DNA of 64,000 nucleotides from Pomphorhynchus laevis (GCA_012934845.2 WNNJ02003027.1:62001-126000); one strand, 5' to 3'; positions 33,903 through 45,594 are shown, counted from the first letter of the stretch. The notes: generated by a model from the letters alone, not told the origin. Translations and numbers: made by a program.

Positions 33903-34151
33903 TTTAGCAAAGTGTCGGAAACGCCTTTATTTACAATGTTACACAGGCAACCGAAACGATCAGTGTGTACCTCATTCTACCGATGAGTGTTGCCGGGTAC
34001 TCATCATTTCGATGCTGAAGTGGTCGTCTAGAAGTGACATGGTGACTGAAAGTCGAGAATCGAAGTCTATCAGTCTATTAAGCAACACCATTTAGTATAA
34101 ATGCCGTATTTCGTAAAAAATCCTGGACCGTTGTCTACTCAGCACATTCGT
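33903..34151 (-). repeat. Inverted partial satellite unit at array end
   Basis: From TTAGCAAAGTGTCGGAAACG at about 33,904 to CAGCACATTCGT the sequence is the reverse complement of about 250 bp of the unit. The array therefore switches strand in its last unit. Confidence 0.9.
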
Positions 34152-34530
34152 TCATTACTTTTATATATATGCGGCATACACAACTTGCTATATGCGGAGA
34201 ATAAAGTGAAAGTTTAAACCAAGAAAACCCCTTTGCAATGGCTCCTTTGCCATGACGATTATTCTTCTGATTATTATTATAAAAACAAAGGTTTTTCGGC
34301 AAGTCAAAAGGGGTTTGATTAAGATGCAAATTTTGATGATTTGATCATAAAATTTATGCAAATTTTGTTGGTAATTCTTAAGATCTCGCTAAGAGTATTC
34401 TTAAACGGATATTCCATTTATATGGATATTACGCAAATAACAAGTAAGCTACTATTTCACCCTAAGTCCAACATTAAGATTTTCAAATCTATAAAGGTTC
34501 GTACTGTGGCGGTCTAAGAATTTTCGAAAT
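34152..34530. other. Spacer right of the satellite
   Basis: AAACCCCTTT... at 34,225 and AAAAGGGGTTTG at 34,307 form the ends of a loose inverted repeat of about 95 bp. No gene recognised. Confidence 0.35.
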
Positions 34531-34534
34531 ACCT

Positions 34535-35079
34535 TTGGTTATTGAATATTTGTTGAAAGATGCAGTTTCTGGTAATATTCATTATCGGCTACGCCTAGTA
34601 GATCGTTTTGTTGAAGTAGCACATGTCGACGTGCACCCTTTTTTCAAGTGTTCGGTTTTTCATCTTTTTATGTATAAAAAATTAAAAAACTTTGTGAACA
34701 CTTTATTTGGAACAGACATTGAAATTACTTTACAGAACACCATTATGTCTATTTTGTGCTGTGGCTTTATATGTGTTGATCCATCTGAAATTTGCTTTAT
34801 TGAACGTGATTGCTACCAATATAATGTGTAAAACTTATGAATTCCTGCTTGACAGGAATTGATCTGAAAAAGTTGCAGTTCGAGAATTGCAAAGCGATTT
34901 TAGTGATGCTTGAATTACATGTTCAAGTCAAAATTGATAAAATCTTACTAGGATCATCAGATAAAGATACCTTTTTAATTCAACATGCCACAGTAGCTGA
35001 AGATTCCTTTCGGTTATCTTCAATTCTATTACATTCTGATAGTCATCATTTAAAAATAATGAATTTCGTGATGCTTTAA
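34535..35079 (+). pseudogene. Unrecognised coding-like segment
   Basis: Two adjoining plus frames (34,535-34,831 and 34,837-35,079) have protein-like composition: RLRLVDRFVEVAHVDVHPFF, then LQFENCKAILVMLELHVQVK and DTFLIQHATVAEDSFRLSS. The junction holds a small palindrome (GAATTCCTG.TTGACAGGAATT). I recognise no family. It lies between the satellite and the L2-like LINE and could be a decayed gene, a retrocopy or part of another element. Confidence 0.25.
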
Positions 35080-35195
35080 GCTACACTTATAGTTTAAGGC
35101 CATTGAATCTTAAATATCTCACTATAATGTAAGGAAGGTTTTTTGTCGAGTATTACAAATACAATACAAATACAAATTTATTTAATGTGGCAAAT

Positions 35196-35212
35196 GCGTA
35201 CAAGCTGTACGC
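35196..35212 (-). promoter_or_regulatory. Conserved LINE 3' hairpin (GCGTAC/GTACGC)
   Basis: Six-base stem with a five-base loop just before the tail. Identical at 6,208-6,224, with a compensated variant at 27,301-27,316. Confidence 0.7.
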
Positions 35213-35241
35213 TTACAAGTCCACAAACAAAAATGAGAAAG

Positions 35242-37600
35242 TCAAGCAGTTAAATTGTTCAGATGGGATCGGATTTGTCGTTTGAAGCACTGCAGGGAAG
35301 TTGATTGGCGTATATGAATGGGCAGATGATTCCACGATAGAGGAGCAGCCACCAGGAAGGAGCGGAGTCCAAAGGAGGTAGAGTAGTTTGGGACATGTAA
35401 AAGAAGGGAATTACAGGAACGCAAGGAACAGTAAACAGGACGGGAATTATCAAGAAAAGGAAGGTTGAGAAATGAAGGGGTATGAAAAGTTACAAGGCGG
35501 AAAGCAACGATAAGAAGACGAATTTGAACACGACAATAAATTGTAGGCAAATCGAGAGAAGCAAGATGGTAGGATGTGTGATCAAAACGACGAAGACGGA
35601 GGAGAATTCGGACAGCTGCGTTGACGATGCGTTGTAGGGGAAGAAGAGTGGATTTAGGTGAGTTGGAAAATAGACTAAGACAATAATCGAGTCTAGAAAA
35701 AAGGAGAGATGATATGAGAGTCATACAAGAAGGGAAATCGATCAATCTACGAACTTGACGGAGGTTGCGGAGTATCAAGGTAGATGAGCGTACTTTATCT
35801 CTAACGAAAGGTTTAAGTGAAAGTCGGTTGTCAAAATGGAAGCCTAGGAAAACGAGATTATCAACGATAGGAAGAATTGTAGAATTTAATGATACGGAGG
35901 GAGGTTCGAAGCCGAGGCGTCGAGGTAGGATCCACATAATTTTGGATTTATCAGGATTCAGAGAAAGGCGAAGGGAAGAAAGATGATTGGAAATTGAGAC
36001 AAGACAGTCGGAAGCAGAAACACTAAGATCGCGAATACGATAAACAGGTGCATGAGCATAGATGAGAATGCCATCAGCATATTGCATAACATGGAAGTTA
36101 AATTTATGAGAAATCGAAGACAAATCACCAAGAAGAAGAGAGAAAAGTATAGGGCCTAATACGGAGCCTTGCGGAACACCGGACGGAATGGACGAAGGAT
36201 GGGAGAGAGAAGAGTTAGAATATACGCGAAATGTACGGTTTGATAGATATGAAGAAAACCATGATACAGTGGGTAAAGAGAAGCCATAATCATGACGAAG
36301 GCGATGGAGAAGAATCGAGTGATCGACGATGTCAAAAGCAGACGATAGATCAAGAGAAACTATGACACTACATAATTTATGATCGCGCGATATGAGTAAG
36401 TCGTTATAAACTTTAAGACATGCAATTTCGGTAGAGTAATTAGAGCGAAAAGCGGCTTGGAAGGGAGGAAATAAGTTAGAGGAATAGAGATATGTATTAA
36501 CTTGCTTAAGAACGAGACGCTCAAGGAGTTTAGAGAGGGTTGGGAGAAGTGAGATTGGACGGTACGAAGATGGTAGTGAAGAGTCGAGAGATTGCTTTTT
36601 GATGATAGGACGAACAGTGGCGCATTTCCAGATGGAAGGAAATGTACAGCTACGGATGGACGAGTTGAACAATGTTGTTAGGAAGGGTAAGATAAAGGAG
36701 CAGATATTTTTAAGTAAGTGAGTGGGAATTGGGTCAGAAGGAGAGGTTTTATTAGGTAATGACAGCAGAACCGAAGAAACTTCATCAGACGAAACGGGAA
36801 GAAGGTGGAATAGTTCTGGGAGGGAAGTATTTAAAGAGAAGAGTGGGTACAAGGGGGCTATGGGTAGTAGGGAAAGTAAATTAGATAGCTTAGTTTGTAG
36901 ATAAGAAGAAAATTCATCAGGATTTATATTACAAGGGGTAGATGATCGTGAAAGAATTGAGTTTAAGATTTTCCAATGAGATTTCGAGTTGGAAGATGAC
37001 TCGAGTTGATTTCGCCAAAAGAGAGTACGTTTAGTACGTATAAGAATGAGATGTGAACGGCGTTGAGAAAAGTAGGAATCACGAAGATTTGGAGGGAGTG
37101 AGTTGGGTGAACGTTTAAGAAAGCGTTTATACATACGAAAAGAGTGACGGAGTCGACGCTTAGAAAGACTACAGTCAGAATCGAACCAGGGAGCATGGCG
37201 CAAGCGCTGGGAACGTCGAAGTCGACTAGGTAGAAGGTTATTGAGGATCGACGTAAGTTCAGAATCAAACAGAATGCAGAGATCATCGGGAGAGAGATAG
37301 TTAAGAGGAAGTGAAAAGAGTGAAGAATTGAGTAAGGCTGTGCAGAGAATAGGGATATCGAGAAGCTTCCAGGGTCGACTTGGTGTAGATAATGGTAAAG
37401 GCAGAGAAGGAGGATGGATACGAGTAAGAGTAAGAGTGACAAGGAAATGATCGGACAAACCAGGATCAGTAATTGACAAGGAGGTATAGTCATTGAAGCA
37501 GTTAGGAACAGCAATGATGTCGAGAGCACCGCCGAGAATATGAGTTGGGCTTGTTGAAAGTAATTTATAGTTAAAATCAGAAAAAAGATTAGTTAAAGTG
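35242..37600 (-). pseudogene. L2-like LINE ORF2: endonuclease end, RT, C-terminus
   Basis: The frame is open for about 785 codons, the longest in the window. Counting from a TTG at 37,479: the endonuclease end GLSDHFLVTL at 7-16, RT fingers FPSIWKCATVRPIIKKQ near 285, SLLPTLSKLLERLVLKQVN near 315 and SLDLSSAFDIVDHSILLHRL near 378. Then IPSGVPQGSVLGP lies near 435, the catalytic block MQYADGILIYAH near 466, and the tail APLSWNHLPIHIRQS near 720. YADD has become YADG (GAC to GGC at about 36,072), which removes a metal-binding aspartate. An otherwise open frame with a dead active site suggests a young, inactive copy. The 6.2-kb copy keeps YADD. Confidence 0.9.
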
Positions 37601-38082
37601 ATCCGAAATAATGTGATCCGAAATTTATTTTCTCAAGAATTGCCAGATGTTTATAACGGCATAGGAATCGAACCTATTCTAGACAAGGTTGATCAAAGTA
37701 TTGAGTTTTCTTTATCAACAACGACACCAAATTGTGAAGCTCGAATTTTTCATTACTTATGTCCCTCTAATTTTTATCAATTTGTTTCGAACACATTCAC
37801 TTACCGAAATAATATTTATTACTAATATCCGAAAGTGCGCAAAGAAAGAGGTATTTTTACACCAGTGATTTCTTCAATGCTGACATGATTTGTTCAGCAG
37901 CTTTAAAAACAATCAGAGAATTGCAATGTGGAATTTTATACACAGAGATATTCCGTATCAAGACGGTGTGGCTAGCTTTAAACGCAAAATTGCATTCTGC
38001 TTGGCTAAGGCATCGTCACCTTGCCTCCATTAACCTCGATCTTAAAGAAAAGTTTCATCGGATTATGGGAAAGTTCTTTTAA
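37598..38082 (+). pseudogene. RT-polyprotein C-terminal nuclease-like fragment
   Basis: The plus strand reads IRNNVIRNLFSQELPDVYN, GIGIEPILDKVDQSIEFSLS, EARIFHYLCPSNFYQFVSNT and then a short stretch like RKERGIFTPVISS. This follows the same order as the 10.2-kb protein (RHN.IRD...iEp.L...dEAR.d.......P......tfty...y......g.fTPv). A further frame to 38,082 is unrecognised. It is a second, more worn copy of that domain, cut at its left by the LINE. Confidence 0.5.
37604..37630 (+). repeat. Short tandem GTGATCCGAAAT duplication
   Basis: GTGATCCGAAATAAT and GTGATCCGAAATTTA lie side by side at the LINE 5' junction. This may be slippage or an insertion scar. Confidence 0.6.
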
Positions 38083-38393
38083 ATGATTTTTAAATATCTC
38101 GCTGCCTCCAATGGGCCAATCAATTATTTAAGCAGAAACCAAGATGAAAATTTTGTTTCTGAAAAGCCTTTTCAATAAGCCTTTTTGAATTAGTCTTTTG
38201 TTATGTACCGTACTCGCATAGACGTGCTAATATATATGATAATATATATAATTGTTAGTATAAATTAATTGTTTAATTATATAAATTATTAATAAATCAT
38301 TATATAATGATTTATTATACATTATACATTATTATACATTATATAATAATGTATATAATGTATATCTATTTTTCGTTTAATAAAAGATTTCAT

Positions 38394-38446
38394 ATGCCTG
38401 ATGACGACTGGTCACCAAAGTACAACCTGTATATAATAAAATTGGT
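38394..38446 (+). repeat. PLE-tail-like motif
   Basis: CCTGATGACGACTGGTCACC, AAAGTACAACCTG and TATATAATAAAA. This is the CTGATGA, short hairpin (GAC/GTC), A-rich block and AATAAA order typical of PLE-like ends. The assignment is tentative. Confidence 0.35.
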
Positions 38447-41340
38447 TTCTTGATTCCGAAAAATATTTACTATTTAATAATATATTATATTATTAGATTG
38501 CACACACCTATAATTTAAACTGATATCAAAACTGAATAAACAACGATTTTTATGTTTTATATAATAATGAAATTGTTTTAATTTGAAAATGTTTTTAACT
38601 TGCGTGTTTTTAATCGTATTACAAAATGTGGCTTGAAATGATTTTAATTATTTTAATCGTATTACGAAATGTGCTTTAAAATTATTTTAATTATATTAAT
38701 CGTATTACGACATGTAGTTTCTTCAGATGATTGCTTTTTCACCTATTAACGTGTGACACTTGTTTTGTATTTACTCATTTGTATATGTCCTGAGTTTTAC
38801 TCGAAAAAGTCCAATATTTCAGGAACTATATGAAGCTAGTATTTAAAATATATTTAAAGAATAGGTCTTGTTCACAATATTTTAAATAGCAGTATTTTAA
38901 AAATGATTTATCTTTTAAAAAGTATCTACTTAATTTCAAAAATATTAAATCGAAGTAGCTAGTGAATTATCTAATGAAAAAAAATGTTTCAAATTTACCT
39001 ATACAAACATTTCAACCTTGCATTGGCTTTATAAAGTTTCCAAAATATAATGCATATACTGAAGAGGATCGAGCAATACATAATGATATACTCATAGGTT
39101 GAATTATACTCATTGAGGATTTTTACTTGATCTTAAAAACAAATCATTTTTTATTTTTGTCAAATAAAAAGCGACATGATTTTTATTTTTTACATATCAA
39201 AGTTATTGTAAAATCTTAATTGCTTGGACTGATTTTTTGAATGACAAACGTCGTGAAATTACAAATGTCACTAAAACATCGGTACATAATTACAATCAGT
39301 AATTTATAATAAATATAATTTTAAATAATTAATTTCAATTAATTAGTTTAATTTAAAAGAATTAAAATATTAAAACTTATATAAACTAATTGAGCCAAAT
39401 TAATAATTTACCGATTAAAGTAGATGACAATAAGCTTATATTTTTAAAATCACAGTGTTCGCATGTTGGTTATAAGTATCTGATCATTTGTATTCGAAGA
39501 AATACGTACCAGTTCTTATGATCTATTTTGATGGATAATAAAGTTTTAATTTATCGTTACTTTAATAAATAATGTGTCGTTAATAATTAATAATTAATAA
39601 TTAATTTATAAATTAATAATTGATAATTAATTAATAAGCCAATCCTGAAAAAAAATCTCGAAGATTTGTAAATATGATTCAATAAATTAATATTTAAATG
39701 AAGCTATTGCAAATTATACTAATTTTAATGTAATCAATGTAATTAGGATTATTAATTATGATTTAATAATTTTTAAAGGCTATTTAATCATTTTGTGTTA
39801 CTATTCTGTTTTAAATTCAATATTGATTTTTTGTTTTGAATTATTACTGGCCAAATTTGCTTAAATAGCCATTAATTGCACCCTTACAATTATTTGATAA
39901 TATTAACAAATATTTGAATATTTGAAAATTTAATATTTAAATTTTTGATCGTAATGCAACATTAAATATTGAATATGAATAATTAAATATTGAATAATTA
40001 AAATTGAATATGCACTGAATTAACTTTATATAAAATTCATAAATTTACTATTTACTATATAAATCTTTTATTCTAACACTTACTATTTAAATATTTGAAT
40101 ATTCTCAAATTTCAAGATGCGAATATAATAGACGTCAGCTGTGATAAAATAATTTCTTTAAGTTAAAGTTATCCCAGCTCTAGAATTACTTTTTACCTAA
40201 CAAAGAAGTATAAAATTATCTATTTTTATATTTTAAACAGTTTCATAGTGTGAATTGTTTATAGACTTTTATAAAAATATTTTTTGTAATATTGATATTA
40301 TTTTTAAACACTTACCGATCTCATAAAGGATGAGTACTAGATAATGGAAACACGTGAGCTTGAAGATTTCTGAATGTCTCATTTCAAAATTAAATTGCAT
40401 GTATTTTAACTTAAACAACAAAGTATAAATTTGATTTTAACATTTTTTCATTACCGCGTTCAGCAATAGGAAGGGTATGGTAATATCTTCATTTGAAGAT
40501 ATATAGTAAAACAAGCAAACTGATAAACTTTGTGCTGATACCGCAATATACACTCCAGTGACCATTGCAAAGAAGTTTCTGAACACTAGCTGAAGAATTT
40601 GACCTAATCTGTTTTTTTGTTAATTGAAAACAAATCATTATAATGTGAATTATAGAAATATAGATGTAAATCATATTTCTAACTCTTTAATCCTTGTCGA
40701 TAATCGCTTTAATTGAAAATCAAAACATTTTTACTCCTTTCTAATCTTTAAAGAGTATACGCATACTTTATACTTTTCTACATTTAATTTGTTCGCACCA
40801 GTTAATTTAAAATTCATTAAGGAGAGTAGAGACGCTGTCAAAGCTTGGTCTTTGTAGTTTTCCTTTTAATGACCCACCTATGGGATAAACATAAGAAAAT
40901 TTTAATTTTAAAATTTTTTAAATTTTAAAATTATTTATTTTTAAATAAATAATTAATTTATTTTTAAATTTTTTAAAAATTTTAATTTTTTAAATTTTAA
41001 AAATAATAAGAATCCTGAAAACAAAAATGATTTCTACGAGTCTGTTTAAATCATTGTAGTTATTTATGCTTGTTAGTCGTTTCGACATTATATTACATCG
41101 ATGCGATGTAGCCGGAACCAACATGAAGCGATATTCTTGTTTTATTGTATACTATCATCTATTATTACATATTAATATCATACTACTAGAATCAAAACAT
41201 TAATAGAAGTGCAATACCATTAAAAATTTAGTTTTCCTTCAAAAAATAGTTAACCGATTAATCGCTTAGGCACTCAATAAAATACGAAGTTTCCTTGTCC
41301 AAGACACCCAAGGACTCAACAGCTACTGAAACGAATGTAT
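38447..41340. other. AT-rich spacer, no certain gene
   Basis: Low-complexity A/T sequence with TTAATTAA-type runs (39,575-39,640, 40,895-41,005). At about 40,610-40,445 the minus strand has an open stretch of hydrophobic residues (LGQILQLVFRNFFAMVTGVY, IAVSAQSLSVCLFYYISSNE). It could be an exon of a membrane protein, but splice sites and family are unclear. Confidence 0.35.
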
Positions 41341-41344
41341 AGAT

Positions 41345-42035
41345 CCTATCATTGATCTCGTTGTGCTTTTCCTTCTTGCATTATGCAAAAGCGACTACCT
41401 CACCGATCCGAATGACTGTTTTATCCTCATTACTCGCCGCTAGAGGGTTTATGCTAATAGCGCCCCAAATTAGTATTTTACCGTTCTTCCAAGGAACCAA
41501 AGTTCCTCAATCTGGTCGCTTGCCATCGCTGCGACACAATCCGACCGGCTCTAATCGAGAAGGTATTCCCGCTGAAGACAAAGCCATTCGAATTATGTGG
41601 TTCAACTCGGAGTATAGAGTGTGCCGGGATTTGCAGTTTTGACAGTCATGTGAATTTACCGCTTAATTTAATGCCAAGTAGTATGGTCACGGCGGTTGTG
41701 AAGTATACGTAGTCCAATCTGGTGCCAACCGCCGAGATTGGAAATGCCGTTAGGAAAGTTCCAGAGTCCCTGCCTACCGCTTCGAGCCGTCTAGCTCAAC
41801 ATTTAGCAGAATCAGCTTCCAACAAGAGTGAACCACTCGCGATCATGTGCATTGGACGATACCATCGTTTTTATTTGTGTTTTTCCGTTGGCAACTCTTC
41901 TCCGCACACAGCCACCCATATGCGCACGACATTTAGGAAATCCGAGCAGTCCACTCCGCTGGTTGCTTCAAGGTTTGGTCCCACCAATGCCTTTACGAAG
42001 GTTTTGGAACAAGGCATATGAAACGTTATTGTTTA
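41345..42035. other. Unidentified GC-richer segment
   Basis: Base composition is clearly less AT-rich than the flanks, and short frames occur on both strands (plus 41,352-41,642 and 41,722-42,021). None shows a motif I can name with confidence. The composition resembles that of decayed retroelement pieces in the window. Confidence 0.35.
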
Positions 42036-43580
42036 AAACTGGATAATCGACTGTCTTCATAATCAAAAATTGAGGTTGAGATAAATAAGTATTTATATTA
42101 AATTATTAAATGTAATTCTACTAACAATTAATATAATTTATTAATTTAATTAAAGCAATTAAATTAATATAGGTTTTATTTATCCCATGAGACTCTCGGC
42201 TTAGGCAAAAGCAAAAATTTGCATAAAGGATATACATTGGCATGTCATAAAAAACAATTTCGGCTGGTTTCTTGAAATGCAGACGAGTATTATGTGCCGT
42301 GCTTTGAGTAAAACTAAATTTTCAAGGAGATAAAATTTATCCAAGCAGCTTGTAACTTATCCTATCGCGACATCTTCGAAAGATGAGCGCACGACAAGAC
42401 GTGTTTAAGATTTCTGTAGTCATTATTAATAAACCCACAAATGCAAGTCTCCTTTGGCATTACAAAGCAGCAGAACAAAGGAGAATTTACCATGTAGTAA
42501 ATTTCTATGTAGTAACCATGTACTACATAGAAATGGAATTTTGGTAGCTTGTGCCTTCCTTATTAAATGAATTATTTATTTAATTATTTATTTAAATTAA
42601 CAAAATTAAAATAAATAATTAGATAAATCAATAAATTTAGATAATTATAAATTGAAATTATACCATATTCTAAATTAAATTATAATGTATTATAATATAA
42701 TAAATTTTAGGATTGTATTATAAAATTAATATTATATAATATTAATATGTCAAAATCTAAAATAATAAATTATTATTTAAACAAAGTAATAAATACAACC
42801 TTCTTGAATTTTGCCTTCCTGGTGTGAAGACACCTGGAATACAAATTAGACACCTGGTTTGTCTTCTAGGTGTGACTTTCATCTCGAATTCGTCTTTAAC
42901 TTCACAATGTTGTCATTAAAAAGTTTTCATCACGGTTATATTTTCTACGTAAGTTTAAATCTCTTGGACGTTCATCGGACAAACTACGATCTTTATATTA
43001 CACTCATATACGTTTTGTTCTTAAATAATTGGGCTACATAGCTGCTAACTTGGCCTTCATTGATCTAACCGATTATGCTATCAGTCGTTTTATAAAAATC
43101 TACTATGCCTCTAGTCGTATTTATATAACTCATCTTCAATCACTTAATATTCTAGATCAAATTTTTATGAATTTCATCTAAAATAAACATTTTTTGTCAA
43201 ATTGGGTGTCAACTTTTAAAAATATACTTTTCACTTGCATGTGGAAATTACTGAAATTAAAAATATACTTGAAAATAAAATGAACTCTTTATTTAAAAAT
43301 ATACTTGATTGCGAAAAGTTCTAAACTTACAGTGGCGTCACACTAAAGTGTATTAGAATTAGCATTCTTTGAACACTGATCATATTAACCATTATGATAA
43401 CTGGAATCCACTTAAAATACGTCACTCTGATATAATTGCGATATAATTATAATGTCAATTCAATATTTAAAATTAATTTCAATATTTTTAAATAGCATTT
43501 TAAATTTAGTTTGCAATATCATTATTTCTGTTTAAGAATTATTATCGAAATTAAAATTGATTACTATGTATATTTCATTA
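42036..43580. other. AT-rich spacer
   Basis: Contains a small hairpin (TTTCTATGTAGTA...TACTACATAGAAA at 42,499-42,534) and a repeated GACACCTGG at 42,828-42,857. No gene recognised. Confidence 0.4.
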
Positions 43581-43594
43581 TCCATAAAACACTT

Positions 43595-43742
43595 AAATGG
43601 TATCCTCACATGTATTGTTCCTATACTTGATACAGCAGGACGCTACTAATCAGACTGATTAGTAGCGTCCTGCTGTACCGAGAATGGGAACAATACCTGT
43701 GAGGATAACATTGTGCCACAACCAGAAGAATATAATTTGTGA
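43595..43742. repeat. Foldback of two SINE 3' bodies
   Basis: CCTCACATGTATTGTTCC...CAGCAGGACGCTACTAATCAG is followed at once by CTGATTAGTAGCGTCCTGCTG...GGGAACAATACCTGTGAGG. That makes an inverted repeat with arms of about 60 bp. The right half continues to the SINE tail GTGCCACAACCAGAAG (43,715-43,730) and matches the 22.6-kb SINE. Confidence 0.8.
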
Positions 43743-43779
43743 TCAAGTAAGAAATTACGCTATATAATCAAATTACATA

Positions 43780-43900
43780 AAAGGAAATAGATTATTATCG
43801 TACATTTGGTCATTACGATATGCTAGATTAAGGAATATGAGGGCCGAGACCTGATATCATGACAGTTCCTCCAAATAACCACAAATATAAAAAACGTTGA
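43780..43900 (+). repeat. Dispersed repeat X copy
   Basis: AAGGAATATGAGGGCCGAGA, CCTGATATCATGACAGTTCC and TCC followed by AAATAACC match the X interior. The ends are unclear. Confidence 0.45.
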
Positions 43901-43904
43901 ACGG

Positions 43905-44075
43905 AGGAAAAAACGTTGAACGGAGGTATTGGATCAGTAGCTGATGGGGCCTACCAATACTGAAATGTAGTATATTGCTGTTGGATTATGGATGTGAGTA
44001 AAGTAGCGTGTAGAATAAAAATATTCATCAAAATTTCAACAGTAACAATGACTGCACAGGTATATGAACTTAAAA
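43905..44075 (+). repeat. SINE-like repeat D, copy A
   Basis: GGTATTGGATCAGTAGCTGA, CCTACCAATACTGAAATG, TATTGCTGTTGG, CATCAAAATTTCAACAGTAA and CAATGACTGCACAGGTATAT. Further copies lie at 45.1 and 45.6 kb and, in reverse, at 44.9 kb. The body resembles the tRNA-headed SINE at 22.6 kb, but no A/B boxes are seen here. Confidence 0.7.
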
Positions 44076-44149
44076 CTAAAGTATATTATTGAATGTTAAA
44101 TTTTTTTATAAAAAATTCAACTTAGAAGTTTAAATTTATTTGAATCTTG

Positions 44150-44300
44150 AGATTTTATTCGATAAAATATAAAAATAGCAAAGAAAATTTTATTAGCATG
44201 TATTTGGATTCACTAATACGTTGGGTTCAGGAATATAGACCGAAACAAATAACACATCAGTTCATTACACTATATAATCTTATATATTCAATATTATCAT
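44150..44300 (+). repeat. Dispersed repeat X copy
   Basis: ATTAGCATGTATTTGGATTC, GGAATATAGACCGAAACA, CATCAGTTCATTACACTATA and TAATCTTATATATTCA follow repeat X at 5.95-6.08 kb. Confidence 0.5.
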
Positions 44301-44394
44301 TCGTCATTAACTATTAATTATTACTCATTAAAGTGTTGTTAAAAAACGTTTCTTATTTAGTAAATGCAAAGTTTAGACAGATGATTTATATAAA

Positions 44395-44460
44395 GTTCAA
44401 ATGATGAAGTCGAATGATCGTCAGCCAACATTAAAAGGACCGAAATGTGAAACAAATTAT
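44395..44460 (+). repeat. SINE-like repeat D, 5' fragment
   Basis: GTCGAATGATCGTCAGCC, AACATTAAAAGGACCGAAA and TGTGAAAC, the upstream part of repeat D, without the rest. Confidence 0.55.
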
Positions 44461-44744
44461 ATAACAAATTATATAACAAATTATATACAAATTATATAAA
44501 CAGATCGTGATTTTAAAAAGTATAAGTTATTGTTTATATTAAAGCTATGAATACCACATCTAACATAAAAATATTATGATAAATAATAGCCAGAAAATTT
44601 GTTTAACCTGTAAAACTTGTAAACTTCTTTGCTTTAAACTGATTAAATAGAAAAAAACAAAATAGGAATTTTGATGTGCTGAAAATAACTAAAAAAGGTG
44701 CGATATTAATATTATAATTATATATAATTATTATATTATAATTG

Positions 44745-45010
44745 TGCAGTCATTGTTACAATGACTGCACAATATTATGGCTGCATAATATGGTTGACAA
44801 TGACTGCCTAATATAGTGGACAATATTATGCAGTATTGTGGACAATATTGTGCAGTATTTGTGGTAATATTGTGCAGTAATATTCAGTGTTGGTAAGTCC
44901 CTGTCAGCTACTGATCCAACACCTACACTTCCACGTTTCGGTGTTTTAAATGTTGGCTGACAATAACTTTGACAATTAGAATAAAATACTTTCGTCTTAC
45001 AAAATTTGTA
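44745..45010 (-). repeat. SINE-like repeat D, reverse copy
   Basis: Read on the minus strand: GTCAGCCAACATTTAAAACA, CCGAAACGTGG, GGTGTTGGATCAGTAGCTGA, ACTTACCAACACTGAATATT and ACTGCAC, then repeated ATATTGTGCAGT/GACAATATT words. It carries compensatory changes in both predicted stems. Confidence 0.65.
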
Positions 45011-45109
45011 ACTGATCAAAATTTGAAATTAATTGAATTAATTGAATTAATTTTAATTAATTCAGCGAAAGACTAAAGTATTTCATTAAATATAAATGCT
45101 AATAAATCA

Positions 45110-45300
45110 GACGAGTGAAGTGATCATCAACCAACATTAAAAGGACCAAACGTGAAATAGTTATTTAATCAGTAGCTGATGATGTCCACCAATACTAAAA
45201 CGTAGCGTACTGCTGTTAGCTTATAAATATAGGATTGAAAATATTTGAAGCATATAGAAAACATAATTCGAATAACAATTACTGCACTATTAATGACATT
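45110..45300 (+). repeat. SINE-like repeat D, copy B
   Basis: AACCAACATTAAAAGGACCA, AACGTGAAATAG, CAGTAGCTGATGATGTCC, ACCAATACTAAAACGTAGCG and TACTGCTGTTAGC. Confidence 0.7.
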
Positions 45301-45339
45301 TAGATTTAATGTAAGACTTTCGTCTTAAATTATGCAAAT

Positions 45340-45440
45340 ATAATTGGAATTATTATAGATAGAATCGAAACAGTGTGCATAATAAAAATAATCATCAAAA
45401 TTTCAATTGTAACAATGGCTGTACAGGTATATCAACTTAA
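45340..45440 (+). repeat. SINE-like repeat D, 3' fragment
   Basis: CATCAAAATTTCAATTGTAA, CAATGGCTGTACAGGTATAT and CAACTTAAAAT are the downstream end of repeat D. Confidence 0.55.
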
Positions 45441-45594
45441 AATTAGGAAATAAACTATAGATGACTAGTTTGACAATGACAATTAATTTCAAACATATGT
45501 AGGTTTTCAAATTGAAGATAACACCTTCCCCTACCAACGCTGATTTAATTTGAAATCATAAATGATTTCAATTAAATTCGCAAAACGTAATAAG

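Larger units (their letters stand above)
35150..37600 (-). mobile_element. L2/CR1-like LINE, 5'-truncated (copy 2)
   Basis: Minus-strand element beginning inside the endonuclease (TNLFSDFNYKLLSTSPTHIL at about 37,600) and ending in a conserved 3' hairpin and a tail of TTTGTA-type repeats (35,150-35,182). 5' truncation is the normal outcome of target-primed reverse transcription. It is inserted beside, and perhaps into, the RT-polyprotein fragment that starts at 37,598. No clear target-site duplication was found by eye. Confidence 0.9.

Noticed and set aside
33900-34000. Hammerhead ribozyme in the satellite
   Set aside because: A GAAA-CGACC...GGTCG-TC stem is present, but no CTGANGA core lies at the required place.
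27546-34095. Many near-identical minus-strand frames (starting MPYFVRNPGPLSTQHIR) looking like a gene family
   Set aside because: They are the 379-bp satellite read in a frame that happens to lack stops. Frame length tracks unit variants, and no codon bias or domain is seen.
35765-36904. Plus-strand frames inside the 35-37.5-kb LINE (and their twins at 6.8-7.0 kb)
   Set aside because: They are antisense shadows of the LINE RT frame, duplicated only because the LINE is.
38447-41340. Organellar or bacterial insert suggested by extreme AT content
   Set aside because: No organellar gene, rRNA or tRNA is recognisable, and the content is ordinary A/T-rich spacer.
41345-42035. RT domain of the polyprotein class seen at 10.2 kb
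   Set aside because: Composition fits and a few words are suggestive on either strand, but no RT block could be read with confidence.
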